Positions 46,701 through 55,329 of a stretch of DNA of 64,000 nucleotides are shown in pieces. The stretch is from Aristolochia californica. Lineage: Eukaryota; Streptophyta; Magnoliopsida; Piperales; Aristolochiaceae. Numbering within the stretch: the stretch's first letter is position 1; each line of letters starts with the position of its first letter. A program made the position numbers and the translations under genes. The stretch lies in assembly GCA_029961685.1 (NCBI GenBank), contig JARWKL010000013.1, positions 22,970,922 through 23,034,921 on the forward strand, written 5' to 3'. The notes below the pieces were generated by a model. That model saw nothing but the letters and a program-made list of their open reading frames with translations, had not been told where the DNA came from and did not search any database.

Positions 46701-48852
46701 CAAGAGGGGAAAGGTACAGATGCCACTACAGACTAAGCAGGAACGAAATTATTATGGAGGTATTAAACCAACAATACTAGGAACATTTGCAGTGATAGAC
46801 GTTTATAATGCTAATTTGAGTTTGATGGATTCCCTCCTTGGCAATGAAGGCAGCTGCCATGTTGGCTGAGTGGTGGATCCTCGACTAGATGTTATGCTGC
46901 TGTTAAATGTCAAGAATTTTCTCAAAGATGTGGAGAAGCCTCGCCTCCATGGAGGATTTGTCTTCCAACGACACTTAATCATGAGACAAGAGTTGGGGAG
47001 TCAGAAGAGCCTTGCAATGATTTCTTTTACCCAAAAAAAAAAAAACATTTGGAAAAGTAGATTGCAAATTTCATAAGTTGCTTGACTTGGTGGAAGATGG
47101 GAACTCAGCAAGGGTCTTACCACCTTCTTGATGTACTATATTTGAGTCTTTGGGGTACTTTGGGATTATATTCCGCGCCGAGGATTTGTGCTTGTGGGCT
47201 GGGGTGAATATAGCAGACCAGCGGATCTGGTGGTCGACAATCGTTCGGACTTGGTAAAGGTTGTCACAGATAAAATAAAACATTATGATATTTTCAAAAT
47301 TAGATCTTGATAATTTATTTAATTTGTCTTCTCTTGCACTTCTATAACTTTGTTGGACAAACTTGAAGAGAGCCATATTGACCAAGAAACTAGAGGTTTC
47401 TTGTTTTTCAAAAATTGTTCAAAGGTATCTTTTGAAGTTCTTTAGATCAGGAAGCACTAGATTTGAGGGGGAAAAAAGAAAATGAATGATATGTGTTAGT
47501 TTATTGACAGACCTGGCAACTATGTTGAGGTCAAGCGGTATTCTGAGCCAGCATGATCATTATTTTCTATCTTTTGGTGTTATGTTTCTGTTCGAACTCC
47601 TCTATGCTATTCTGTGTTGCATGATTAAAAAATTGTTTTCTGAATTTTACCAGATGAGGCTGCAAGAACTGGAAAAGGCTCTTGAAGAAAAAGACAATAA
47701 TGCCTTGAGGGCTACAAATATGTACAAGAAAACTATCAAGATGGAAGTTGATCTAGCAAAGGAACCTGTACATCCCACAATGCAGTCTGAAGAAATTGCT
47801 CAGATGAAACCTTGCATAATTAGTTCCAAATTAACAAAGTATACAGCTGAAGGCCAGATAGAATTGCATGCCAAAGCCATTAAGCAGAAGAATATCATAA
47901 TTGATCTTGATGAAGATGCTGATACTGATTTGGTTGATGTGGGTATAACCAAACCTGTCCAAAGTTCAGGTCAGCCTTCATCTGTTTCTGTGGTAGCCAT
48001 CCACTCTGAAGTATCTGCAGAACCCTTTGTGCTTAGAGGCAGAAGTCATTGTGGATGTGTGAGTTCTGCCATCTCTACTGAAATTTCTGGGGCAAAAAAA
48101 ATAGAGGATACTGTTGAGGACATGATTAAACTTAGTTCTCAAGCTTCAACTGTGGAGAAGAGATCTCTTCTTCGAATTAAGATGGAAAATCATGAACCTG
48201 TCACTGAGCCAGGTGAATATTTTTTAGACTATTATAAGATAGCTTAATTTGAATCAAATGGCTTGAACAGTATATGTGACCTCTTTAGGTAGATCATTTC
48301 TTCCTTTCCCATGAAAAGTCTTACTTATGTGCTCTTGATTTACGAGTTCAGTTACAACTCGGTGACATGTTTCTCTGTTTCTTCTTGCCCATTTATGGTC
48401 TGTAGGTGAGAATTGTTTTTCTCCTTCCCTCATGGGCCCAGCAGGTGCTAATAGATACTTGGGAAAGTGGTGCAAGCTTGGCCAGAACAAAATGTCTTCG
48501 TCAGGATCAAGTGGAGATCTTATAGCTGTTGGGGCAGACGGGCGAGGTGGGAAAATCAAAGTTCTGAGATCTGCAAACCAGTGTTTGGTGGGTCGTTTTA
48601 TTCGTTCATTATTAGCCTTCTTGAATTCATGGTTTCAGCAGAATTTGTTACTTTATTAACTAAACAATAAACATTAAAAGCTGTATTCTTCTTGTCATTC
48701 ACAACATTTTGTGTCTGCAGGATGGCGACGGCTCTATCTCAGTGCTTCCCAAAAGATGTAAGTATGGCATTAAAGAAAACCGTTCCAAAGGTTGCTTGCA
48801 AATAGAACACTATTTTGTTAAGAAGGAAACTTCGAAAGCATTGAATGTTTAA
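43731..48852 (+). CDS. TRAIP: TRAIP-like RING-H2 E3 ubiquitin ligase, ten coding exons, 556 aa
   Basis: Coding exons as I read them: 43731-43855, 43949-44117, 44257-44355, 44538-44639, 44858-44940, 45021-45137, 46074-46176, 47654-48212, 48406-48587, 48721-48852. All phases agree and the sum is 1671 nt. The RING-H2 finger has C14, C17, C34, H36, H39, C42, C58, C61 (ICSICYEDL...CGHVFHELCLQQW...CPVC). Exons 3-7 are heptad-like coiled coil (EELREEVKKLEGKI; LEKTSIEQILQLK). Then comes a less conserved region, a block ending GADGRGGKIKVLR, and a C-terminal IEHYFVKK that resembles a PCNA-interacting box. TRAIP proteins ubiquitinate the replicative helicase and act in replication stress and repair in animals; the plant role is inferred. 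Intron 2 uses a GC donor (GAG|GCAAGT), the rest GT-AG; intron 1 has a weak GTCGTT donor. Intron 7 is 1.48 kb. Start chosen as the first ATG before the RING. No damage seen. Confidence 0.87.
46177..47653 (+). other. Long intron 7 of the TRAIP-like gene
   Basis: 1477 bases. The segment 46690-47270 has higher GC than the flanks and includes an A-run (about 47032-47045) after a stretch of several hundred bases, which could mark an inserted retroposed sequence. I do not recognise it and see no coding region. The remainder is ordinary intron-like DNA. Confidence 0.5.
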
Positions 48853-48986
48853 ATCATGGTTCCAAGTGATAATGTCCAAGTGTAATATATCCAAGTGATT
48901 ATGTCAATTTTCTTTAAATTTTAAATGTGAAAAGACAACTACTCCACAAAAATGAAAATAGGAGTATGTTAAAAGAAAGAACACCA

Positions 48987-48992
48987 AATAAA
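48987..48992 (+). promoter_or_regulatory. Candidate poly(A) signal AATAAA
   Basis: Lies 135 bases after the TRAIP-like stop codon in an AT-rich 3' flank. Plant signals are loose, so this is only a candidate. Confidence 0.35.
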
Positions 48993-49500
48993 GCCTAAAG
49001 TCATAATTGTGTTTCATATCGCCTTTGTGCCAAGTGTATGTGCGCCAAAACTAAATTTAATTAAATGACAGGGGTCCTTGTAATTACAGAAGGTTTACAT
49101 CCCTTGCTTGCACTCTAAAGTGGGTAAACCAGGGTTTACCAACTTAAGCTCACAACCCGGATTCTTTAAACACTGAGCTGGTCAATTGGCTGAGCTTGAG
49201 TCTAACCCAGCGCGCCTTCTTAGAAATCCTGGTTAACCAATTGGAAATGATAAATTTCTCTTGTTCCCTTGATTTCAAATTTTATTTTCTCTTACCTTTT
49301 ATCGTATATACACTTCTCTTTCAGACATTTCAAAATTGGGGCCTATGACCAATGGTGAACCAGGCTTTGCCTTCCCTAGTCCTCCATCAAAGGATAGTGC
49401 AATAGCAATGTATCTTATCTTACTATGTGCACACCCTTTGCCTTCTCCAACACTGTCAATGGTCGTTTGATGTTGAATTTCTGGAAAATAGAAAAAAATT
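48993..49500. other. Intergenic DNA after the TRAIP-like gene
   Basis: Includes a GC-richer stretch at 49080-49230 with gtttacc repeated around aaacc, not identified. No gene seen. Confidence 0.4.
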
Positions 49501-50853
49501 ATTAACTAATGACTCTTTTAGTTTTTACACATTAGGTCTTGTTAACTAAGTATTGTTTCCCATCTGTATTTTGATAGCAAAATTTAAGTTGCTCTAACAA
49601 ATTGAAAATTTAATATTTTAGATGCATATCCTTCAAGAGACAAAAACCAAAGATTTATGGACAAAAACTAGCATAAGCAAATCAAGACCGCAAACTTCAA
49701 TCATGTGTCTTCATCTTGAAGAAGCACCCACGAGAAAATGAATGAAGAACTGATGGATAAAATTCATGTTATTTAGAAATTCTTAAGATTCTATATATGT
49801 AAAGTGTTGACTCTCAATCTATAAGTCATTTCTAACAAAAAATATAGTCGTGACACATGATTTCTCGATCAATAACTTTACAATGATCTATGATTTTTAG
49901 GTCAGTTTTTGTAAATGCGCAAAAAATGGCTTATTTGGACTTGGGTAAAATATCCCACCAAATGTTCACTTGAGAAGTTAATGATCATTTATTAGAAATT
50001 TGATTCAATTCAAAGAATTGATTCTTGATTGAGTTAATTTTGGATATGCCATTCTTCTCAAATCAACTCCTTGCATTCAACGGAGACAAGCTTCAAATCT
50101 TTCGAAGTGTGTATCAAAGTTCGAGGCTTGGATCTTTTAAAGTAGAAGACTATCTCCCTTATCCTCAAAAGGGTGTAAGCTTTTCATTTTGTTGTGATCT
50201 TATGATTTTATTTGATAGGTTCATCTTGAACTTTGAATCTAGATAGAAAAGCTTGCTAAAGCTAGAATCTAACTCAATCTCAAGGAGATTACTTTTAATC
50301 GTGTATTTAAGTATACACATGGCTTGAAGGAGAGCCGAACTCTTTTACATATAAAACTCCAAGCACGGGTTCTTGAGCAGTAAATACCAATAGGGGAACA
50401 TTCATAAAAAAAATTTGGTGTTAATTTGTGGTGTGTGAATGATTTTCTTTATTTGCATTCATTATTCTTTTTAATTCTTGTATACTTAACTTTTAAAATT
50501 TTATTTTGTTATGATCTTTCAAAGTTGTGATCTATTTGCCTTATCTTTTTGCTTATGGGAAAGGGGGAGAGAAAAATCAAGTTTGCATTAAAAAACTAAA
50601 ATTGAATGTCCAAAATGGTAAATGTAGAGATAGCTAATTTCAAAAGGCTTAGAAATTTTAAACTCCAACTATTGGATTGTAAAATCTTTTAGTTTTTTCA
50701 CATTAGGTTTTATCATCATCAACAGAGAGGGGGGGTGGGGTGGATTTGAGGTTGAGGTGTTGCTAATTGAGTGTTGTCTCCCATCTATACTTTGATGATA
50801 GCAACACTTAGTTGCTCCAACGAATTGAAAATTTAGCATTTTAGATGCATATT
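49501..50853 (+). repeat. R2 repeat family, plus orientation, host of the gene-capturing element
   Basis: Shares phrases with the copies at 40.6-42.3 and 55.3-57.7 kb. At its right end it reads attttagatgcatat, where sister copies at about 49620 and 56740 continue into ccttcaagagacaaaaac; here the retroelement at 50854 interrupts and the continuation is found at 55330. Confidence 0.75.
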
Positions 50854-51165
50854 TGGTTATGCATGCAATAACATTATTATTTTAATAGTTTTTCTTTAAT
50901 TTAATTTATTAATTTCAGTTTTAGGCCACAAGGGTATTTTTGGAATTTATAAGGGTATTTTTGTAATATTTTATCTTAAACCCTGTAAGGGTGAACCCTA
51001 TTTAAGGGGTAAGAGTAATGAGAAAGACAAACATTGATTTTAGGTTAAACAGGCTTGGAGCTCTCCTTGACGAGTTCTAGGGTTTTCAAGCTTCCCTTTG
51101 GCTTGATCTTCGTCTTTCTTTTCTACTTCCCTACGAATCCCTATATCAGATCTGGGACCATAACA
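50854..51165 (+). repeat. 5' LTR of the gene-capturing element
   Basis: Contains the TATA-like block ccctatttaaggggtaag (about 50997-51014), identical to one in the LTRs of the gag-only family. Ends CATAACA two bases before the primer site. Confidence 0.9.
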
Positions 51166-51180
51166 ACTGGTGTCAGAGCG

Positions 51181-52408
51181 GGAACACAATGGGTTATTTT
51201 CTATTAAAAAAAGAATGGAGTGTTATGCATGAGATATTCGTTCATCGGAAAGCATACGCCAACAAATGCGAGAAATACGCGCATGGTATGAATCTTCCAT
51301 TGAACGTTCTACAAGGGAGCCACTCGATGCTGCATAAAAGGTCATACGACTTAAAATCTCTGAGCAAGATGTATGCACAGAAGGAAAGGCAGCAAACCCT
51401 GTCTCGGACGGGAAAACATGCCACTGGCTAGAAAAATTAAAAATTTTGTCCTGTTTACCAGCCGAAGTCCCTAAGTAAGATTTGGGTGCGACCTCAAATC
51501 TGGACAGGCAGAAAGGCTATGCTTCAGAAAATATCAATATTTTCGCGCAGGGAAATCCAAAGCCGAACAGCGGGGACCAAGATTTGGGAAAATCGGAGGG
51601 GTATGTTGACAAAATCACTCCTCACAACCAACAGAATGTCTTCCAGAATAGCAGAAGGAAAAATCCCGTCCGACTCTGTCTCGGCGAATCAGTTCGGTCG
51701 TCCCTCCACTATCTCGAAAAATATACAAGCAGCGAGGCCACAAAGGGCTGCTATTCGTCACCGAAAAAGAGAAGGCATCGACGGAAACAAATCCGATGGG
51801 CTTTGGCTTCCGGATTCTCACTCTCAGTCACAATCTCGCTCTCGGCAGTCCAGGGGGGAACCATCTTCAACGCAATTGGGGGTAAGCTTCGGAAACACCC
51901 TCACTTTTTAGGTCAAAACGAGTCTTTCATGGCGTTGATGTGGCTCAAAGGGGCTGAACAGCAACAACGTTGCTCGAAAATTGGGGACGGAGGTTGTCTG
52001 TTTCATGAAGCAGAGAAACAGTGCCCAATTGATGGAATTCCGGCTTGGGTGTATGCATTTTGAGATGAAATTTTTCTAAGGATGCCGGGATCCATAGAAA
52101 TAATTTTTTGGGGACTTCTGAAAAAAACATTCTGGTGGCTTTGTTGTTCTGTTGACACGCACATTACCTATGGGTTTGTTCGTTGTCAAATTGACAAGGT
52201 GGGGCTTAATTTTTTGAGTTCCATTCATTGTGGGGTTCCTGGTGAAGCAATTGTGACAAATCACGCACAGAATGTTAATGTTGTGCATGTCCCGTATCTA
52301 TTTGTGCTTAATGGGATGATCCTGCATGATAAGCAAGTTAAATTTGAGAAGGTAGCAGATGCTCCTCTAGCTGTTGAGGAACTTATTTTTTGTTTCCCTT
52401 GTTTGTAG
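51181..52408 (+). other. Interior of the capturing element, unidentified 5' part
   Basis: Near the 5' end a reading such as SSESIRQQMREIRAWYESS might be a gag remnant. From 51480 to 52063 a 193-codon open frame (MGATSNLDRQKGYASENI...) and an overlapping 141-codon frame are GC-richer than the surroundings, but I recognise neither. Around 52160-52380 the reading VPGEAIVTNHAQNVNVVHVP is also unknown. The last 25 bases (52384-52408) are a pyrimidine tract ending in AG, like an intron 3' end. Confidence 0.45.
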
Positions 52409-52470
52409 TGATGAGAGAAGGAGATGGAAATTCAAAATATTTTGGCTTTGTTAACTTTGAGAATGCAGAA
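52409..52470 (+). pseudogene. Captured exon of a poly(A)-binding protein (RRM3 region)
   Basis: Reads VMREGDGNSKYFGFVNFENA, which contains the RNP1-like octamer K-x-FGFVNF and closely resembles the third RRM of plant cytoplasmic PABPs. The match starts straight after an AG preceded by a pyrimidine tract, and ends at AA|GTATGC, so both edges look like splice sites. Only about 20 codons are present, too few for function. A different RRM protein is possible but less likely. Confidence 0.65.
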
Positions 52471-52930
52471 GTATGCATTAGTGTTGTATCTACTGATAAG
52501 GATGCATTTGTGCGGAATGATTATGCTATTCATGCTGAAACTATGGATGAGTATGCTGAGAAAGGTGAATTAGTGTTGCATGATTCTTCTATTAGAAGTG
52601 ACTCAGTTGAGATTGAGGAAATAAAGTCTAGTTCTGTTGAAGATGTTAAACATGCAGTAGAACCTGAAATTGAATTTGGTAAAAGTGGGCAAAACAGTGC
52701 AACTTCGCTTCAGCAAGATGTCAAACAGAAGGTGAAGTTAGTCTTCATTTTGGTGAAAACAAAAGCAATTCGTCTGTAGTGATAGCTTGGAATCAGAGGT
52801 TGAATTTGGAAATCTTTGTGTTGAGTTAGAATGCAAAGATGACGTGGAAAATGGCGAAAGTTTGCCGGTTTGTTCTATTATTGAGGTGAAATCAGGTGTT
52901 GACGTCACTAACAGATATATTAATAAGATT
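52471..52930 (+). other. Acidic open reading frame of unknown origin in the capturing element
   Basis: The frame of the PABP piece stays open to 52779 and, after a shift, to about 52985. The product is rich in Glu, Asp, Ser and Val (for example EIEEIKSSSVEDVKHAVEPE, then SEVEFGNLCVELECKDDVEN). The two E-F-G segments hint at an internal repeat. I do not recognise it. It could be another captured exon series. Confidence 0.45.
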
Positions 52931-53033
52931 GTTGGTATATATGCTATCATAACAGGGCCCTGCTGTTATAGGGGATTCCCGGGATAGTAAGTCATATTTG
53001 TCATTTCTTGGTTCTGAAAAGAATGGAGACAAT

Positions 53034-53486
53034 GCAATATTTGAAGTGGCGTGGACAATGGAAAAGATAGAGAAAAATTCTTTCAACTGTCAAATTTTGA
53101 GGGGTTATCTCATGGCCACTCTCTTTTATGAGACTTCAACTAGGACTAGATTGTCCTTTGAGTTGGCCATGGAAAGGTTGGGTGGAGAAGTTTAGAAAAT
53201 AGAAAATGCACGGGAATTTTCTAAAACAACAAAAGGAGAAACACTTGAAGAGACCATACGAAATGTCGAAGGATATGCGGATATAATTATCATGAGGCAC
53301 TTTGACAGTGGTGTTGCCAGAAGAGCTGCATCACTGGTAGGTCTTCCTGTTATTACTGTTGGGGATGGTCCAGGCCAGCACACTCCACCGGCTCTGCCGG
53401 ATGTGAATACGATCGGAAGAGAGATAGGCAATTGGGATGGCATTAGTGTTGCCTTAGGAGGAAATTTGGCAAAGGGCAGGACGGTT
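53034..53486 (+). pseudogene. Captured aspartate carbamoyltransferase fragment (PYRB)
   Basis: Aspartate carbamoyltransferase joins carbamoyl phosphate and aspartate in plastid pyrimidine synthesis. This fragment covers about 150 codons of the N-terminal carbamoyl-phosphate domain and its linker: [35 protein letters not shown] (with the STRT binding motif), ENAREFSKTTKGETLEETIR, YADIIIMRHFDSG, GDGPGQH and DVNTIGREIGNWDG, ending at GRTV. One in-frame stop follows GGEV. The motif normally reading HPTQAL is HTPPAL, so a substrate-contact region is altered. No intron is seen over the fragment, suggesting a spliced transcript as source. The aspartate domain is absent, so there is no enzyme. Confidence 0.88.
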
Positions 53487-53529
53487 GGCTACCAATATGG
53501 GCCAGCATATGGTAACATCAATTGGTTTT

Positions 53530-53990
53530 GGAGGCTCCTATTCATATTACACTAGAAACAAATCTCTTGACTCTGCTCTGTGCCACTGTTGGCTTGGCCA
53601 ACTACAATGATGCTTGTGTGAACATAATCAACACTACATTTGTTAAAAAGTGGAGAGTTGTTGTGGATCCATGGGGCCCTATCCTAGTGCCACTTATTGT
53701 TGGCCATTCAACCTCAATCTAGACATTGGAACTGATGGTGGAAGAACTACGAAAGGAGAAGTTGTAGAGCTAAGCTTTATCAACAATACAAGATTGGGAT
53801 GAGGTGTAGCAGCAACAGCCAACCACAAATGTCCTAGGTAGCCTCACACTGGGCTACAAGTTTGTCATAAGTCCAATTTTTGCCAGTGTAGTATCCATCT
53901 ACGTGGGTTTCAGTCTTGCTGCCATATATGGACTTTCTGTGGCAGTTTTGGGAATGCTTAGCACAATTACAACTGGGCTTGCGCTTGACA
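53530..53990 (+). pseudogene. Captured vacuolar H+-pyrophosphatase fragment
   Basis: The 3' part is clear: [20 protein letters not shown], followed by [20 protein letters not shown] and [10 protein letters not shown], matches the membrane segments of plant type I H+-pyrophosphatase just before the conserved DAYGPISDNAGG loop. The upstream part (ATVGLANYNDACVN, VKKWRVVVDPWGPI, then a stretch aligned with the SPVQD region) fits the preceding segments in the same frame, but it is decayed and has stops. The real pump is a vacuolar protein of about 760-770 residues with 16 membrane spans; only about 150 codons remain and the catalytic loop is cut. No introns visible. Confidence 0.78.
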
Positions 53991-54280
53991 ACTATGGACT
54001 CAAGGGAGAGGAAGATCATGTAGCTTGCGTGGTTGACCTACTTGGCTAGGGTGGGTACCCTGCAGCAACCACCAAAGTGATGGAGGATTATACTGGCTGG
54101 ACTGGTTGCTGGCCATGCATATCATCCACGGTTTTTACTGCTGCCTACAAACCAGTGATGCCCATACCATCAATTCTGGATCAATTTACTATAATGGGTT
54201 TACTCGCAGCTAGCGCCAATCTGGGTGCATTACATAAAGGGAAACTCTTGCAGGCTTACATCAAGAGAGATTTTAACTAG
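53991..54280 (+). pseudogene. Captured pentatricopeptide-repeat (PPR) gene pieces
   Basis: At the end of the pyrophosphatase piece the frame changes character to [18 protein letters not shown], typical of the start of the C-terminal E region in plant PLS-class PPR proteins (usually H-YAC-VDLLGRAG). After unclear sequence, 54161-54280 reads LDQFTIMGLLAASANLGALH and GKLLQAYIKRD, the pattern of an L-type PPR repeat (F-T-x-LL-A-A-NLGAL-GK-x2-AYI). The order of the two pieces is reversed or scrambled relative to a normal protein. PPR proteins bind organellar RNA; these pieces are far too short to work. Confidence 0.6.
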
Positions 54281-55012
54281 CCCCATTCACATTACTTTAC
54301 AGAAGCCGAGGTTCTCACTGAAATTTGTGCACGCCTATTGATGTCTTATTTGCATGAATATGCTTGAATTGCTTATGTTGATGCTCTCTATTATGGGATA
54401 AACAATACGGGAAGTGGAAAACATATGCCAATGATCTCAAGCCAACTATTTGCAGTACCAATTGCACCTGATCTAGGTCCCAACCTTGGAGTTGCTCGTG
54501 TCCTAGGAATTGGACTTCATTACACAGAATTAGTCAGAGCCTTAACCAGTACTGTTGCGACTGCGTGTGAATTTCACAAGGATATGCCGAGTGATCCTGT
54601 TGACCGTGATGGTTTCAGACCTCTAAGTGTTTCAAGGTGCAGCAATTGGAGGGGGTTAGTGCTGCCGAGTTTTCTCAATCCCAGGGGGCTAGTCATGATG
54701 TTGTTGCTGCCATGCTGGCAAAGTGTAGGCAGTGCAACCTTGCCAATGGGGGGGCTTCTATGAGGGGCTGTTTCACACCAGTCCAGGATTGAGGGAGGGC
54801 AGAGATGCTGCTTGGGGAGATGTAGTGACGTTCGACATGCATCCCTACATTCGACCGTAAAAGAAATATTATTAATAGGGGGAAGGCTCTAGTTTTGGGC
54901 GTCCAGAAGGCGGACTTTGCTACCGCAGAGGCTACTTGGGAATAGGTGGAGACGTCGGCATACAAACCCTACTTTCAAGCTTGAGGACAAGCTGTTTCTT
55001 CCAGGGGTGTAA
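54281..55012 (+). other. 3' part of the capturing element: unknown sequence, polyprotein end, purine tract
   Basis: 54425-54620 has an open frame (LFAVPIAPDLGPNLGVARVL) that I cannot identify. From about 54880 the reading VQKADFATAEATWE and the codons around caagcttgaggacaagctg resemble the C-terminal end of gypsy polyproteins (A-TWE ... F-LEDK). aggggtgtaa directly before the 3' LTR is a plausible polypurine tract. Confidence 0.55.
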
Positions 55013-55329
55013 TGTTATGCACGCATTAACATTATTATTTTAATAATTTTTCTTTAATTTACTTTATTTATTTCAGTTTTAGGCCACATGGGTAGTTTTG
55101 GAATATTTCATTTATAGGGGTATTTTTTTAATATTTTATCTTAAACCCTTTAAGGTGAACCCTATTTAAGGGGTAAGAGTAATGAGAAAAACAAACATTG
55201 ATTTTAGGTTAAACAGGCTTGGAGCTCTCCTTGACGAGTTCTAGGGTTTTCAAGCTTCCCTTTGGTTTGATCTTCGTCTTTCTTTTCTACTTTCGTACGA
55301 ATCCATGTGTCAGATCCGGGACCATAACA
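55013..55329 (+). repeat. 3' LTR of the gene-capturing element
   Basis: TGTTATGCACGC...GGGACCATAACA. Same modules as the 5' LTR, including ccctatttaaggggtaag and ggttaaacaggcttggagct. Followed by tatcctacaagagac, the resumption of the R2 repeat. Confidence 0.9.

Larger units (their letters stand above)
50854..55329 (+). mobile_element. LTR retrotransposon carrying fragments of several host genes
   Basis: LTRs of 312 bp (50854-51165) and 317 bp (55013-55329) start TGGTTATGC/TGTTATGC and end GGGACCATAACA, differing by scattered substitutions and small indels. The primer site TGGTGTCAGAGC follows at 51168-51179. The end of the interior reads like the 3' end of a gypsy polyprotein (EATWE, then codons for a L-E-D-K-L stretch) and a purine tract (aggggtg). 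Between them are pieces of unrelated plant genes, all in plus orientation: a PABP RRM, aspartate carbamoyltransferase, vacuolar H+-pyrophosphatase and PPR sequence, plus stretches I cannot name. No protease, reverse transcriptase or integrase is present, so it needed a helper. Sister R2 copies show the empty target site, and flanks (atatt / tatcc around gcatatcc) fit a decayed 4-5 bp duplication. Confidence 0.88.

Noticed and set aside
46870..47385. Small frames on both strands in intron 7
   Set aside because: No family features, no splice logic, and located within a well supported intron.
51482..52063. 193-codon frame in the capturing element, considered as a separate host gene
   Set aside because: Open but unrecognised, with an equally open overlapping frame. 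Kept only as unidentified interior sequence.
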